From Halopenitus malekzadehii (GTDB taxonomy: Archaea; Halobacteriota; Halobacteria; Halobacteriales; Haloferacaceae), in contig NZ_FNWU01000001.1 of NCBI RefSeq assembly GCF_900108505.1, positions 186,001 through 250,000 of the forward strand: 64,000 bases of DNA, given 5' to 3'. Positions 36,801 through 45,092 of the stretch are shown in pieces. A model generated the notes under the pieces. That model was not told where the DNA came from. It ran no database searches and saw only the letters and a program-made list of their open reading frames with translations. The position numbers and the translations under genes are program-made. Within the stretch, counting starts at the first letter, position 1. The number at the start of each line of letters is the position of its first letter.

Positions 36801-37103
36801 GTCCTCGAAGGCGGACTCGTTCCGGATCACGGTTCCGGCGAGCGCCGGATCGGGACGCGTCACCGGTTGTGCGGCCGCCGTTCGCGCTGCCTCGGCGGTC
36901 GCGCTCCGGAGCGTCGGCGTCAGGTCGGCGCTCGCGCGATCCATCGCCCACTCGACTGACCGGTCGACCGTGACGCCGGTCGTCGCGAGCCCGCTCGCGT
37001 ACGCCGTGCTCGAGACGAGCAGCAACACTCCGACGAGCGCGAACGGAACCCGCCCGCGTCGATCCTCGGCGATCGAGATGGCGGGCCGATCAGACGCTCG
37101 CAC
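33873..37103 (-). CDS. Large membrane-anchored protein of the Tad-like locus (DUF7286-like)
   Basis: A 1076-residue protein with one N-terminal membrane helix (RGRVPFALVGVLLLVSSTAYASGLA). A very large, probably extracellular region rich in Thr/Ala/Arg follows, with long helical heptad stretches (ATERTLRETDDHSEELRRSHDRLESDVAGSVERVERRVEHRL) and repeated beta strands. The GTG at 37103 (MRASDRPAIS) gives an N-terminus like TadE/G-type pseudopilins: a short basic lead, then the helix. It overlaps the previous gene by 14 bp. Last gene of the DUF7283-7285-7284-7286 unit, and by size the likely main extracellular part of the machine. Names are from memory; function is inferred from the locus. Confidence 0.8.
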   Translation of the reverse strand: MRASDRPAISIAEDRRGRVPFALVGVLLLVSSTAYASGLATTGVTVDRSVEWAMDRASADLTPTLRSATAEAARTAAAQPVTRPDPALAGTVIRNESAFEDALRVRIGLAVVESIDTATARAGDVHATTTVSFDDPVPPAHDTIDPPKDDVATLAEVRDGVTIAPAANGTALAATVHNVTTTARRNGRIVGERTRDVTVVVPVPVLAAHERTERFERVLNRGALEGPGLGRQLTGRLYAIAWARGYAQRFGTPVQNVVGNRHVELSTNAGVTAVQRETFGAADPNASAGVRRAAVRTGLTDLLEPTSLDEGEWSRFVLETSVPDPDDATETASGTAATVMGDGNVSGTSGDDATDAAGTNGIADATGVNDAADADETTETVTAGPAADAALVETLDRTGSIAKSAYRVEATREVRTDRIGGQPSPPSRRSPGANWTYVGDRTTSTADASGSGGEDGFETATRRVTVDHRTTRYWTDGSSQRTTTVRWSQRYRVTVAVDGRYAPSAGAPDRPTSPTFERGGAIDGPNLRDTPTAARRDLDATTVDSITERAVESGVETPRRTVVYGDRPADLGAWMRDDIAVVHETVRGVETTVEMREVAAGEANPYGELAATVRAKRHQLIDAPRTYDGAADRARVAARRAYVDATIAKLEQRARTAREVHADAEEAAATETRNDGDASTADGSSLGEYIAASGRTTDTDPYEIGESGPGGAVSFQPAGSPGYLPRTTIDAASPAADPGSQTRPLVTRNVNVFTVPYGDVAGGIVDEVLDLGSRVPLPQAGRTLAATERTLRETDDHSEELRRSHDRLESDVAGSVERVERRVEHRLGGVTDLSGSERRAVVDAAGDHYATTGSLAAAVGNGQYAETIVAEVAHRTTLTDGERARLAAETRTTLRSAIASGRTSVSKSRVTSAGEITRKVARKRIESAVEDELRRTSGEAVDRLGEEHEWATEVTTQVGAGLPVAPVPGYWYATVNVWHVDVAGTYPRFVLRSDTGPPGKPFEYVRESGRSTVAVDGERVTLGYTDPIRFETGTTVVVAVPPGPPGVGDVDGTWSERSPGWPCPGPERRECSAGSG

Positions 37104-37617
37104 GACCCCACCTCCGTACCACGAGACGTGTCGTCGCGTTGCCCTCCCCGATCGGGACGTCGACGACCGCGGTCCACACACGAGCCGTCGACGGTGGCTC
37201 CCCGCCGACGGCCATTGCGGTCCGGCGATCGATCCCGCCGTCCTCGGAACCAGAGTCTTCGGCCGCGGATGGCACACGAACCGTGACCGCGGTTCGCGGG
37301 TCGAGTCGTCGCTCGACGGCCGCCGAAACCTCGTCTCGGTACGTTCGTTCCGAGCGACGTTCGATCTCGTCCTCGCTTTCGCTCTCGGGAACGATCGCTG
37401 CGAGGGCCAGGTGTTCGGCGAGCGTTGCGTGGTGACGGCGCTCGTGGCCGGCATCCGTGTCGTAGCTGATCGTCGCCGTCTCCGTCGCGATCCGATCCGC
37501 GAGGTCGTCGACGTGTGGGTCCGGATCGGTCCCGATCGGTACGACACCCGTGACGGTCCCCACGCTCGCGGAGACGCACAGGAGAAACAGCCCGACGTCG
37601 AGGACGGTGCTCGTCAT
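37090..37617 (-). CDS. TadE-like membrane protein of the secretion locus (DUF7284-like)
   Basis: A 175-residue protein with one N-terminal hydrophobic helix (VLDVGLFLLCVSASVGTVTGV) and a soluble domain with His/Arg-rich helix (GHERRHHATLAEHLALAAIVPE) and beta strands. The ATG at 37617 overlaps the upstream stop codon (ATGA), so translation is coupled. Orientation and size match minor-pilin or TadE/TadF-type parts. The family name DUF7284 is from memory. Confidence 0.78.
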   Translation of the reverse strand: MTSTVLDVGLFLLCVSASVGTVTGVVPIGTDPDPHVDDLADRIATETATISYDTDAGHERRHHATLAEHLALAAIVPESESEDEIERRSERTYRDEVSAAVERRLDPRTAVTVRVPSAAEDSGSEDGGIDRRTAMAVGGEPPSTARVWTAVVDVPIGEGNATTRLVVRRWGRASV

Positions 37618-38066
37618 CGGCCGACCACCACCCGGAGTTCGCCTCGTCGCTGCTGGCCCGGTGCGGACCGAACGCTTACCGACCGTCGTGCGACGTCGGT
37701 GTCGGGTGGGTACGGTCGTGTCGCGGGGCGCTCGCCCACGTGCCAGCGCCGCTCCGCGGTCTCGATCACGATCCCGACCCGCCTCCGGTCGATCCCGGAC
37801 TCGGCCGGCACCGCCAGCCGGTCCGGATGTGCGACGCCGGCCACGACGACCCGATCGTGGACGCGGTCGAGGACGATATCCGCGGTGGCACGACGATCGG
37901 TTCCCGGATCGGCGTCCGCGATCACGCCGGCATACAGCGCCAACCCGACGCCGACCGCAAGCAACGCGACGAGCGCGGCGATCGGTTCCGTCTGTCCGCG
38001 CTCGCGTCCGGGTTTCGGAGGCCATCCCGGCCCACGGCTGCGGCAGTCAGCCGACGAGCGTGACAC
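37614..38066 (-). CDS. Pilin-like protein (DUF7285-like)
   Basis: A 150-residue protein whose N-terminus looks like an archaeal type III signal. A basic lead (GWPPKPGRERGQTEPI) runs into a hydrophobic helix IAALVALLAVGVGLALYAGV with an acidic residue just before it (QTEP), as in archaeal pilins. The rest is a beta-rich head. The start is the GTG at 38066, overlapping the upstream gene by 20 bp; no later start precedes the helix. It may be a pseudopilin of the Tad-like machine. DUF7285 is from memory. Confidence 0.78.
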   Translation of the reverse strand: MSRSSADCRSRGPGWPPKPGRERGQTEPIAALVALLAVGVGLALYAGVIADADPGTDRRATADIVLDRVHDRVVVAGVAHPDRLAVPAESGIDRRRVGIVIETAERRWHVGERPATRPYPPDTDVARRSVSVRSAPGQQRRGELRVVVGR

Positions 38067-38532
38067 GCAGTCCCTCCCAGTGGATCGATCGAACGCGGAG
38101 CCGATTCGGTGCCCGTTCCCATCGCGGGTTTCGGTCGTACCGTCCCCGTGAGACGGTCGCCGCGCGATCCAACGCGTCGGGTGAGTCGAAGACGCGCTGT
38201 GGGGGCTCGCCGTGGAGCACTCGACGAAGGCGATCGTCGCTTTCGGCGTTCGTGGCCGGAGTTACCGGCCCGAACCGGATCGGCGCCGTCGTTGACCCGC
38301 CCGGGCCGCGCAGGGAGACACGAGTCGGGGATAGCCGGATCCGATCGGCCGCGATCCCGTGTTCGGCCGTCGCCGGGAACTCGTCGGCAGCGACCCGGTC
38401 GATGGTGTCCGCGACGCCGTTTGCGTCGGGTGTTGGTCCGGACGGGATCCCCACGGCCGTTCCCAGGGCCAGGACGCTGACGGCCGCGATCCCCAGCCAC
38501 GTATACCACGTTTCGATCGGTGCATCGATCAT
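38047..38532 (-). CDS. Small membrane protein of the secretion locus (DUF7283-like)
   Basis: A 161-residue protein with a short N-terminal lead, one hydrophobic helix (WYTWLGIAAVSVLALGTAVGI), and a soluble beta-rich head containing RVSLRGPGGSTTAPIRFGPVTPA. The ATG at 38532 lies 26 bp from a TTTATAT box, giving this operon its own leaderless promoter. A CCCGGG-TGGT-CCCGGG inverted repeat sits between the two. Fits minor pilin shape. DUF7283 is from memory. Confidence 0.78.
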   Translation of the reverse strand: MIDAPIETWYTWLGIAAVSVLALGTAVGIPSGPTPDANGVADTIDRVAADEFPATAEHGIAADRIRLSPTRVSLRGPGGSTTAPIRFGPVTPATNAESDDRLRRVLHGEPPQRVFDSPDALDRAATVSRGRYDRNPRWERAPNRLRVRSIHWEGLRVTLVG

Positions 38533-38534
38533 AC

Positions 38535-38562
38535 CCCGGGTGGTCCCGGGATGCGATATAAA
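38535..38562 (-). promoter_or_regulatory. Promoter and inverted repeat of the pilin-like operon
   Basis: On the minus strand TTTATATC (38555-38562) is centred 26 bp before the ATG at 38532. CCCGGG-TGGT-CCCGGG (38535-38550) fills the space to the start. The inverted repeat so close to the start is a plausible repressor site. Confidence 0.6.
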
Positions 38563-38565
38563 CCT

Positions 38566-40383
38566 TCACAGCACGAGCCCCGCGCCGACGAACGCGGCGA
38601 TGTAGGTCCCCGTCGCCGTCGGCACCGCAATGCCGATCCGGTACGCGATGAGGGTCGTATCGAGCCCGCTCGAAATGGTGGTCGACAGGCCGGTCAGGAT
38701 GGCCGACAGCAAGAGCACGTACGTTCCGACGATCCGGCCCAACACCGGGACCGGTATCGGCTCGACGATCGGTGCTGCACCCGTGCTCGTCGCTGTCCCC
38801 GACCCGGCTGTGGCGGCTGCCGCCGATGCGCCGGCACCGGCCCCCGTAGCCGACGTCCCCGACAACATCGATCCCATCGCGGGGTCCAGCCCGCCACTGC
38901 CGGCGATCGCCCCGCCGTCCATCCCGGCCGCGAGTGCGACCGTCGCACCCCCGACCAGCGGTCCGAACACGGTTGCGGTGTTCGACAGCGTTCGAGTGAC
39001 GGTTTGTAGCTGCCTGGTCGCGTCCCGCTCGAGCGATCGCAGCTCCTCGAGCTGGTCGGCGTGTTCGATGACCACGTCGCCCGTCGGCTGCCCCTCGCGT
39101 GCAGCGATCGACAGCAGCGCGACCGCTCCCTGAACGCGGGGGCTCGGCACGTCGGCGAACGGTCCCTCCTCGCCGACCAGCGCCGACTCGACGTCGACCC
39201 GCAACGTTCGACTCCGCCGGCCGGCCGCGGCGAACGCCGCACCGGCCGGCCCGTCCATCGTCTCCCCGACGTGTCGGACCGCCCGTTCAACCGCGACCCC
39301 GTCGGCGACGGCACCGCCAATGCTCGAGAGCGCGTCCGGGAGCGCCGTCTCGATCGATCGAATCCGACTGAGGACGCGGCGTCGCGGCAGCGCGAACAGG
39401 CCGATACCGACCCCGCTGCCGAGTCCGATGGCAACGATCGGTGCACTCCACGGAACCACCGCTCCGCCGATGATCCATCCCCCGATCCCTGCAAGTACCC
39501 CGGCACCGATCGGACGCCCGTATCCGGCCGGTACGTCGGGATGATTCGGTCCGATACGTGGCGGCGGGAACGCGACCGGACGACGCAACAGGAGCCACCC
39601 GCTTGCCGCCAGCAGCACCGACGGGAGCACGAGAACGTACACCACGCCCATCGTCCAAGCACCGACCGGAAGCCCGGTCGCCCGCGCGGCCGGCAGCAGG
39701 GCGATCAGCGCCAGCGGAAGCAGGACGCCGAAGGCGTAGATCCCCGACACCGGTGCCTGGACGTCCCCGATGAACGCGGCCATCCGATCCGTCGTTCCCG
39801 CGGTGACCGCCTCGAGGGCGCGATCGAGCCCCCGTTCACGTCGCTCCCTGGGTGCTGATGCGGCGGCCCGGATCCGCGTCCCGGCGCGTTCGAGCGCGGG
39901 GAACCACGGCGTCCACTCCTCGGCGAACGTTCGAAGCCCGGATCCCGGGTTCGATCTGGAGCGGGCGGCCGCCGCTGTGAGGCTCTCCGCGAGGGGCCCG
40001 GATCCGGTCGCGGCGGCGAACTCGACCGCGCGCTCGGTCGACGGTTCCAACCGCATCCGGAGCACGATCCGCCCGACGATACCTGGGGCAGCTCCCAGGG
40101 CACGCGTTCGCCGGAGGGCGGCGAGCCAGCGGGGACTTCGACGGCGACCCTCGTAGGCCGCCCAGCCGATCGCCGCCGCGATCGGAATCCCACCGATGCC
40201 GCCGGTCGTCGCAATGCCGATCAGGGATCCGAGACACCCGATGAGCAGCCCCATCCGTCGTGCGCTCCGCTCGATGTCCGCGGCCGTCCGTTCGTCATCC
40301 AGGAACCTGAGCGCCCGCGCAAGCTCCGTGTCAGTTGGTTTCGAATCGTCGATCCGGCACGTCTCCAGCCGATCGCCGTTCAT
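38566..40383 (-). CDS. TadC/GspF-type membrane protein of a type IV pilus-like machine
   Basis: Inner-membrane platform protein, 605 residues. Two T2SSF-like halves are visible: ALRFLDDERTAADIERSARRMGLLIGCLGSLIGIA and helices to about residue 260, then RRRVLSRIRSIETALPDALSSIGGAVADGVAVERAVRHVGETM, a typical F-domain helical bundle. Membrane helices close both halves. It overlaps the stop of the ATPase gene by 4 bp (ATGA), so the pair is coupled. An Ala/Gly/Thr-rich stretch near residue 495 is unlike usual GspF and is probably an extracellular loop or linker. Confidence 0.9.
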   Translation of the reverse strand: MNGDRLETCRIDDSKPTDTELARALRFLDDERTAADIERSARRMGLLIGCLGSLIGIATTGGIGGIPIAAAIGWAAYEGRRRSPRWLAALRRTRALGAAPGIVGRIVLRMRLEPSTERAVEFAAATGSGPLAESLTAAAARSRSNPGSGLRTFAEEWTPWFPALERAGTRIRAAASAPRERRERGLDRALEAVTAGTTDRMAAFIGDVQAPVSGIYAFGVLLPLALIALLPAARATGLPVGAWTMGVVYVLVLPSVLLAASGWLLLRRPVAFPPPRIGPNHPDVPAGYGRPIGAGVLAGIGGWIIGGAVVPWSAPIVAIGLGSGVGIGLFALPRRRVLSRIRSIETALPDALSSIGGAVADGVAVERAVRHVGETMDGPAGAAFAAAGRRSRTLRVDVESALVGEEGPFADVPSPRVQGAVALLSIAAREGQPTGDVVIEHADQLEELRSLERDATRQLQTVTRTLSNTATVFGPLVGGATVALAAGMDGGAIAGSGGLDPAMGSMLSGTSATGAGAGASAAAATAGSGTATSTGAAPIVEPIPVPVLGRIVGTYVLLLSAILTGLSTTISSGLDTTLIAYRIGIAVPTATGTYIAAFVGAGLVL

Positions 40384-42425
40384 CGTCGACGACCCCCATC
40401 ACCGTTCGTGTCGGACGACCGCCTACTCCCGCCACTGATCGCGTCCGGTGTCGTTCGCCCGGCGTCGACGTGTGCAGCGATGGTCGCGGAGCGCTCCCTG
40501 ATCGCCGCTCGTACGTCTGCGTACGATTCTGAACCGCAGGCCAGGCCGTTCACGAGTCGGCTCGTTCCCCGATCGATCCGGCCCGTTGCGACCAGCTCGT
40601 CGCCGTCCCGCTCGAACAGCGGATCGAAGACGACCCCATCCCGTCCGGATCGAACCTCAACGATGGTGACCACGCGGTGTGAATCGAGGAGTACGATGAG
40701 GTCGGTGCTCGCGAAGGCGGTCGGCGGGACTCCGAGATCGGTGACGACCCGTTCCCGAACCGCTTCCGGATCGGTTCCGTGGATGGTCCCCAAAACCGTT
40801 TCACCGCTGGCACCGACGCGCATCGCTTCGTAGAGGGCGGCTGCCTCCTCGCCACGAACCTCACCGACCACGATCGCCCCGTCCCCGAGGCGAAGCGCGG
40901 TGTGTACTGCATCCGCCGGGGAGAGTTCGCGTCCGTCCCCGACCGAGAGCCGTTGTACGTCACGGCCGCCATCCTGCAGCCGATCGACCGGCAACTCCGG
41001 CGTGTCTTCGATCAGTATCCCCCGGGTCGACGCCGGAAGCTCCCACAGCAACGCACCGAGCGTCGACGTTTTCCCCGCTCCGCGACCGCCGGCGACGAGC
41101 CCGGCGACGCCGCGTTCGATCGCGACCGACAGGAGTCCGGCGGCCGCGGGGGGCAGCGTCCCGGCATCCACGAGCCGGGGCAGCGTCCACGCAGTCGTCC
41201 CACCGCGGCGAAACGTGAACCCGTAGCCGTCGCTTGCGGGCCGCGTCGTCGCCGCGACACGAACCGGTCCGTGCTCGGTCTCGAGGGTCGCATCGAGCGT
41301 CGGCGACGCCCGTGAGAACCCCTCACCCGACACGCGACGAAGCCGGGAGGCCAGCGTTCCGGCGCCCCGTGGCGGCAGCCGTACGTTCGTCGGGAATCGC
41401 TCGCCATCCACGACGACCCGGAGCGGCGTCTCCGCCACGGGCGGGGTCAGAAACGCGTCCGAGACGCGATCGTCCGCGAAGACGTCCTCCAATACGCCGT
41501 AGCCCCGTGTGTGTCGCCGTAGAACGTTTGCAAGCTCCCGCTCGTTGTCCATCCGGACGTCGTACTCTCGGCCGATCGCCCTGATCGCCCGGACCGGTTC
41601 ACGCGCGTCATCACCGCCCCGCTCGAGAAGCCGACGTCTGGCTGCGGTCACGATCTCCAGCTCCCGTCCCGTGAGCGACGTTTCCGACGGCGTGAGGTGA
41701 TACGTTCTGAACGCGCCCTCGTGGTCGTATATCCGGACCGTCGCTCCGGTGTCCGTCGTCCACCGGTCAGCGAGCTGAGCTCCGGGCGGTGGCTGGAGCG
41801 TGAGTTCGGCGGTCGCAATCGCGGGCGAGACGGACGGTCGAAGGGCCTCCTCGTATCCCGAAACCGATCGCGCCGTCTCGATGAGTCCCGTTTCGGCCGC
41901 CGCTTCGACGACCGGGCCGGCGCGGCCGATCGCATCGTGTGCGGCTCGAAGCGGGTCCCGTGCGGCCACGTCGGCCGTTCCCGGTTCGATCCCGGAGATC
42001 CGATCGTAAAACCGCCCCGCCGCCAGCAACAGCGCAAGCGATCGGTCGCGGTAGCTGCAGCGCCGACCCCGGGACCGAACACGAACGACGTCGACGTCGC
42101 GTTTTGCGAGCGCACGAACCACGGTCGATCGACACGCCGGTTCGGCGGACAGCGCCCCATCGCCCGGACAGGATCGGGCGTCGACCGCCAGAATCGTCCG
42201 ATCGGATCGGGTGCCCGGTTCCGACTCGGGAACCGTCACCCGGCAGGTACACCCCTCGCTTGCGGGAACGATCGACCCTGCGTCGTCCGTCTGATCGGTC
42301 AGTCTCCGCTGAACAGCTGTGAGACCGTCGATGACGCGATCGGGAAGGTGTGACTCGAAACCGTCCGCGAGTGCGGAATCGAGGCGATCCGAACGGCGGT
42401 CGTCGACCCGCTCACCCGGTGACAT
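40380..42425 (-). CDS. Type II/IV secretion ATPase (TadA/GspE-like)
   Basis: Hexameric ATPase that powers pilus or secretion assembly, 681 residues. N-terminal ~300 residues are a lineage-specific domain with a cysteine pair region (EGCTCRVTV, CPGDGALSAEPAC). The motor core has Walker A AGGRGAGKTSTLGALL, the Asp box ILIEDTPELP, Walker B GAIVVGEVRGEEAAALYEAMRVG, and the His box TVLGTIHG. All motifs are intact. Its own TATA-like TTTAAATAC is centred 25 bp before the ATG. It is followed by the TadC-type gene in an overlap. Confidence 0.92.
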   Translation of the reverse strand: MSPGERVDDRRSDRLDSALADGFESHLPDRVIDGLTAVQRRLTDQTDDAGSIVPASEGCTCRVTVPESEPGTRSDRTILAVDARSCPGDGALSAEPACRSTVVRALAKRDVDVVRVRSRGRRCSYRDRSLALLLAAGRFYDRISGIEPGTADVAARDPLRAAHDAIGRAGPVVEAAAETGLIETARSVSGYEEALRPSVSPAIATAELTLQPPPGAQLADRWTTDTGATVRIYDHEGAFRTYHLTPSETSLTGRELEIVTAARRRLLERGGDDAREPVRAIRAIGREYDVRMDNERELANVLRRHTRGYGVLEDVFADDRVSDAFLTPPVAETPLRVVVDGERFPTNVRLPPRGAGTLASRLRRVSGEGFSRASPTLDATLETEHGPVRVAATTRPASDGYGFTFRRGGTTAWTLPRLVDAGTLPPAAAGLLSVAIERGVAGLVAGGRGAGKTSTLGALLWELPASTRGILIEDTPELPVDRLQDGGRDVQRLSVGDGRELSPADAVHTALRLGDGAIVVGEVRGEEAAALYEAMRVGASGETVLGTIHGTDPEAVRERVVTDLGVPPTAFASTDLIVLLDSHRVVTIVEVRSGRDGVVFDPLFERDGDELVATGRIDRGTSRLVNGLACGSESYADVRAAIRERSATIAAHVDAGRTTPDAISGGSRRSSDTNGDGGRRR

Positions 42426-42445
42426 ACGCCGAGTGCCGCGGTATT

Positions 42446-42454
42446 GTATTTAAA
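42446..42454 (-). promoter_or_regulatory. TATA box of the tadA-tadC unit
   Basis: Minus-strand TTTAAATAC centred about 25 bp before the ATG at 42425. This gives the ATPase-platform pair its own promoter within the locus. Confidence 0.6.
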
Positions 42455-42518
42455 CCGTTGGCCGAGATGGTCGCACGCGTCCATCGGTCTCCGTGGCCGG
42501 TTCGGCCGGCGTCCGGTC

Positions 42519-43007
42519 TCACGCGAGCGGGGCCAGTTCGACCGTCGCCGTGTTACCACGACGAACGTACCGAAGCTGGATGGCCGTTCCCGCCGTGGTC
42601 ACCTCGATCGCCGAGACCTCGGGTGCAAGCGTCGCGTCCGGAATGGCGTGTGTGTCGATCGTGGATCCACGGAGTCGATACGCGAACGTCAATCGGCAGT
42701 CCGCTCCGGGGCGACTGTCCGACTCGAGGGCGGGGACGATGTCCCGTCGACAACCGATCCGTGCCCACTCGATCGGTGCCGACCCGAACCCGGACGGGAG
42801 CCCGATCGTCACGGTCGTCCGTGCCGCAAGCGACGGCTCGGTGCTGGCCGTCGAGTCGGTCGCCAGTCCGGTCGCGATCCGATCCAGCTGCTCCGCAACG
42901 GTCTCGAGTTCGGTCCGTGTCGTCTGGTGTTGTGCGTCCGCAAACGCCGGCGACGCGGTCGCGAGGAGCCCGACGGCGACGACGACCGCGAGCACCGTTC
43001 GGATCAC
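42519..43007 (-). CDS. Exported protein of the secretion locus (DUF7311-like)
   Basis: A 162-residue protein with a cleavable signal peptide MIRTVLAVVVAVGLLATASPAFA and a small soluble domain (TTVTIGLPSGFGSAPIEWARIGC, a later CRLTFAYRLRGS). The two cysteines could form a disulfide. Its ATG overlaps the stop of the DUF7310-like gene by 4 bp. It may be a periplasmic-equivalent or surface component of the pilus-like machine. The family name is from memory. Confidence 0.75.
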   Translation of the reverse strand: MIRTVLAVVVAVGLLATASPAFADAQHQTTRTELETVAEQLDRIATGLATDSTASTEPSLAARTTVTIGLPSGFGSAPIEWARIGCRRDIVPALESDSRPGADCRLTFAYRLRGSTIDTHAIPDATLAPEVSAIEVTTAGTAIQLRYVRRGNTATVELAPLA

Positions 43008-43876
43008 AGGACGTCTCGAAGCCGCGCGAGAACACCTGACTCGGGGGTCTCACGCGTGTCGTCCGCCAGATCCGGAACCCGTCCGACCTCGTCGGCGTCC
43101 GGAACCGCTGCCGCGGCTGCCGGCGGATAGCTCGGATCGGACTGGCCGCCGTCCGTTCGTTTGACGCCGGTTCGTTTGACGTCGGGTCGATCCGGGCGGC
43201 TGTCGGTCGCTTCGCGGGCCGTCTCGGTCGACTCGGTGACAGCGGTTTCGCCGTCGTCGGGCTCGCTCCAGCGGCTCGTGGGTTCACTTCCGTCGGTGTC
43301 CGTCGATCCGGTGGTGGCCGTCTTTCGGTTGGTCGCGGTGTGGCGAGTCGATGTGTGTGGTTCCCCGGTTGGGGCCGTCTCCCGGGGTCGTTTCGGTCCG
43401 GTCTGGCCCTCCTCCAGGCGGGTCGCCTTCGCCAGTGCGAGATCGGCCCGGCTCTCGATCTCGCGATCGACGGCGCGAACGCCGCCGACGTATCCACGGA
43501 CCGCCTGGGTCGCCGCATCGAGCTCCTCGAGACGCTGCTCGATCGTGTCGATCGTCCCTTCGAGCGCCACAACCCGTGACTCCAGTGCACCCCGTGACTC
43601 CAACGCGGCTCGGTCGCCGCGGTCGACATCGGCGTCGTCCCCCGTGATGGCGCGCTCGATCGCGTCGACGCGCTCGGCGAGGCGATCAGTGCTCTCGTCG
43701 CCAGCATCGCCATCACCGCCACCGCCGCCACCATTACCGACATCGCCGCCGCCGGCGAATCCCCCGGTCCCAGTTATCACGCCCCCGTTTCCGCCACCGT
43801 CGCCATCGACCGTCGATCCCGTCCCGACACTGGTGGTTTCGCTCCGTCCGGGTCTCGCCGGGTCACGTTCGGACAT
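43004..43876 (-). CDS. Coiled-coil protein of the secretion locus (DUF7310-like)
   Basis: A 290-residue protein. Residues ~60-140 form a coiled coil (TDRLAERVDAIERAITGDDADVDRGDRAALESRGALESRVVALEGTIDTIEQRLEEL). Before it is a Gly/Asp-rich stretch with GGGGGGDGDAG runs, after it an acidic Thr/Ser-rich tail. No signal peptide is evident, so it is probably cytoplasmic. The ATG at 43876 is chosen because it lies 25 bp from TTTATATAT. First gene of the locus; divergent from cetZ. Confidence 0.75.
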   Translation of the reverse strand: MSERDPARPGRSETTSVGTGSTVDGDGGGNGGVITGTGGFAGGGDVGNGGGGGGDGDAGDESTDRLAERVDAIERAITGDDADVDRGDRAALESRGALESRVVALEGTIDTIEQRLEELDAATQAVRGYVGGVRAVDREIESRADLALAKATRLEEGQTGPKRPRETAPTGEPHTSTRHTATNRKTATTGSTDTDGSEPTSRWSEPDDGETAVTESTETAREATDSRPDRPDVKRTGVKRTDGGQSDPSYPPAAAAAVPDADEVGRVPDLADDTRETPESGVLARLRDVL

Positions 43877-43896
43877 AGGGTCGCTGTGTCGGATCC

Positions 43897-43905
43897 ATAT
43901 ATAAA
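43897..43905 (-). promoter_or_regulatory. TATA box starting the secretion locus
   Basis: Minus-strand TTTATATAT centred 25 bp before the ATG at 43876, in the spacer shared with cetZ. The cetZ side has only a weak TATA-like GTTGATAC near 43974. Confidence 0.6.
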
Positions 43906-44002
43906 CCTCCGGCGGCGACACGCCGTCGACGACGTGGCCGCGTTCGATCGCTCGCGGTGTCGTCGGGGAAACGTTGATACGCTGGTGTGTGGATCATTCC
44001 GT

Positions 44003-45091
44003 ATGAAGGCCGTCCTCGTCGGCGTCGGACAGGCGGGCGGAAAGGTCACGACCGCCCTGGCCGAGTTCGACGCCGAGATGGGATTCAGTGCGGTACGGGG
44101 CGCCCTCGCGGTCAACACCGCGTCGACGGATCTCGATCCCCTGCCGATCGACACCTGCCTGATCGGCCAGTCCCGTGTCAACGGACACGGCGTCGGCGGC
44201 GACAACGAGCTCGGCGCGACGGTGATGGACGAGGACGTGGTCGAAGTTCTCGACGCGTTGTCGGGGCGGATCACCGCCGAGGCGGAGGCGATCATCGTCG
44301 TCGCGGGGCTGGGCGGCGGCACCGGATCGGGTGGTTCGCCGGTGCTCGTGCGTGAACTCAGCCGTGTCTACGACGTTCCCGTCTACGCCCTCGGCGTGCT
44401 TCCCGCACGGAACGAGGGGGCACTGTACCAGGTGAACGCGGGGCGATCACTGAAAACGCTCATCCGGGAAGCCGACGCCACTCTCCTCCTCGATAACGAC
44501 GCGTGGCGGGCGGCCGACGACAGCGTCGAGGGAGGATACGAGAGTCTCAACCGGAAGCTGGCCAAGCGTATTGGATTGCTGTTGGCCGCCGGCGAGGCGA
44601 CCGAGGGCGTGGGGGAGTCCGTCGTCGACACGAGCGAGGTGATCAACACCCTCGGAGCCGGCGGGATCGCGGCGGTCGGGTACGCGAGTGCCCTCGCGTC
44701 CGAGGACCCGGCGGAGAACATCACCGCGCTACTGAGTACGACGCGAAAGGCGGTGACCACCGGACTCAGCGTTCCCGAAGCGACGAACGCCGATCGCGCG
44801 CTGTTGATCGCGACCGGCGATATCGACCGAATCCCACGCAAGGGCGTCGAGAAGTCACGACGGTGGCTCGAGGACGAGACCGGATCGATGGAGGTTCGCG
44901 GCGGCGACTTCCCGCTTCAGTCCGATCGGCTCGCGGCGATCGTCCTTCTCGGCGGTATTCAACGGTCCGGTCGCGTGGAAACCTTCCTCGAACGCGCCAG
45001 ACAGGCGGCCGCCGAGACGGAGACCGAGGATCGCGATCGGAGCGATCCGGCCGCCGCGTTCGATAACGAGGACCTGGACGGGTTGTTGTGA
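44003..45091 (+). CDS. CetZ-family tubulin-like GTPase
   Basis: Cytoskeletal GTPase of the archaeal CetZ group, 362 residues. GTPase landmarks are VLVGVGQAGGKVTTAL, GHGVGGDNELGA, the tubulin signature GLGGGTGSGGSPV, LGVLPARNEGALYQVNAGRSL, and the C-terminal domain with LEDETGSMEVRGGDFP, which matches CetZ. It is not FtsZ: FtsZ2 is present elsewhere. Haloarchaea have several CetZ paralogs, some for cell shape and motility (CetZ1). Which one this is cannot be told. The ATG at 44003 excludes an upstream open stretch. It faces the pilus-like locus. Confidence 0.9.
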   Translation: MKAVLVGVGQAGGKVTTALAEFDAEMGFSAVRGALAVNTASTDLDPLPIDTCLIGQSRVNGHGVGGDNELGATVMDEDVVEVLDALSGRITAEAEAIIVVAGLGGGTGSGGSPVLVRELSRVYDVPVYALGVLPARNEGALYQVNAGRSLKTLIREADATLLLDNDAWRAADDSVEGGYESLNRKLAKRIGLLLAAGEATEGVGESVVDTSEVINTLGAGGIAAVGYASALASEDPAENITALLSTTRKAVTTGLSVPEATNADRALLIATGDIDRIPRKGVEKSRRWLEDETGSMEVRGGDFPLQSDRLAAIVLLGGIQRSGRVETFLERARQAAAETETEDRDRSDPAAAFDNEDLDGLL

Positions 45092-45092
45092 C

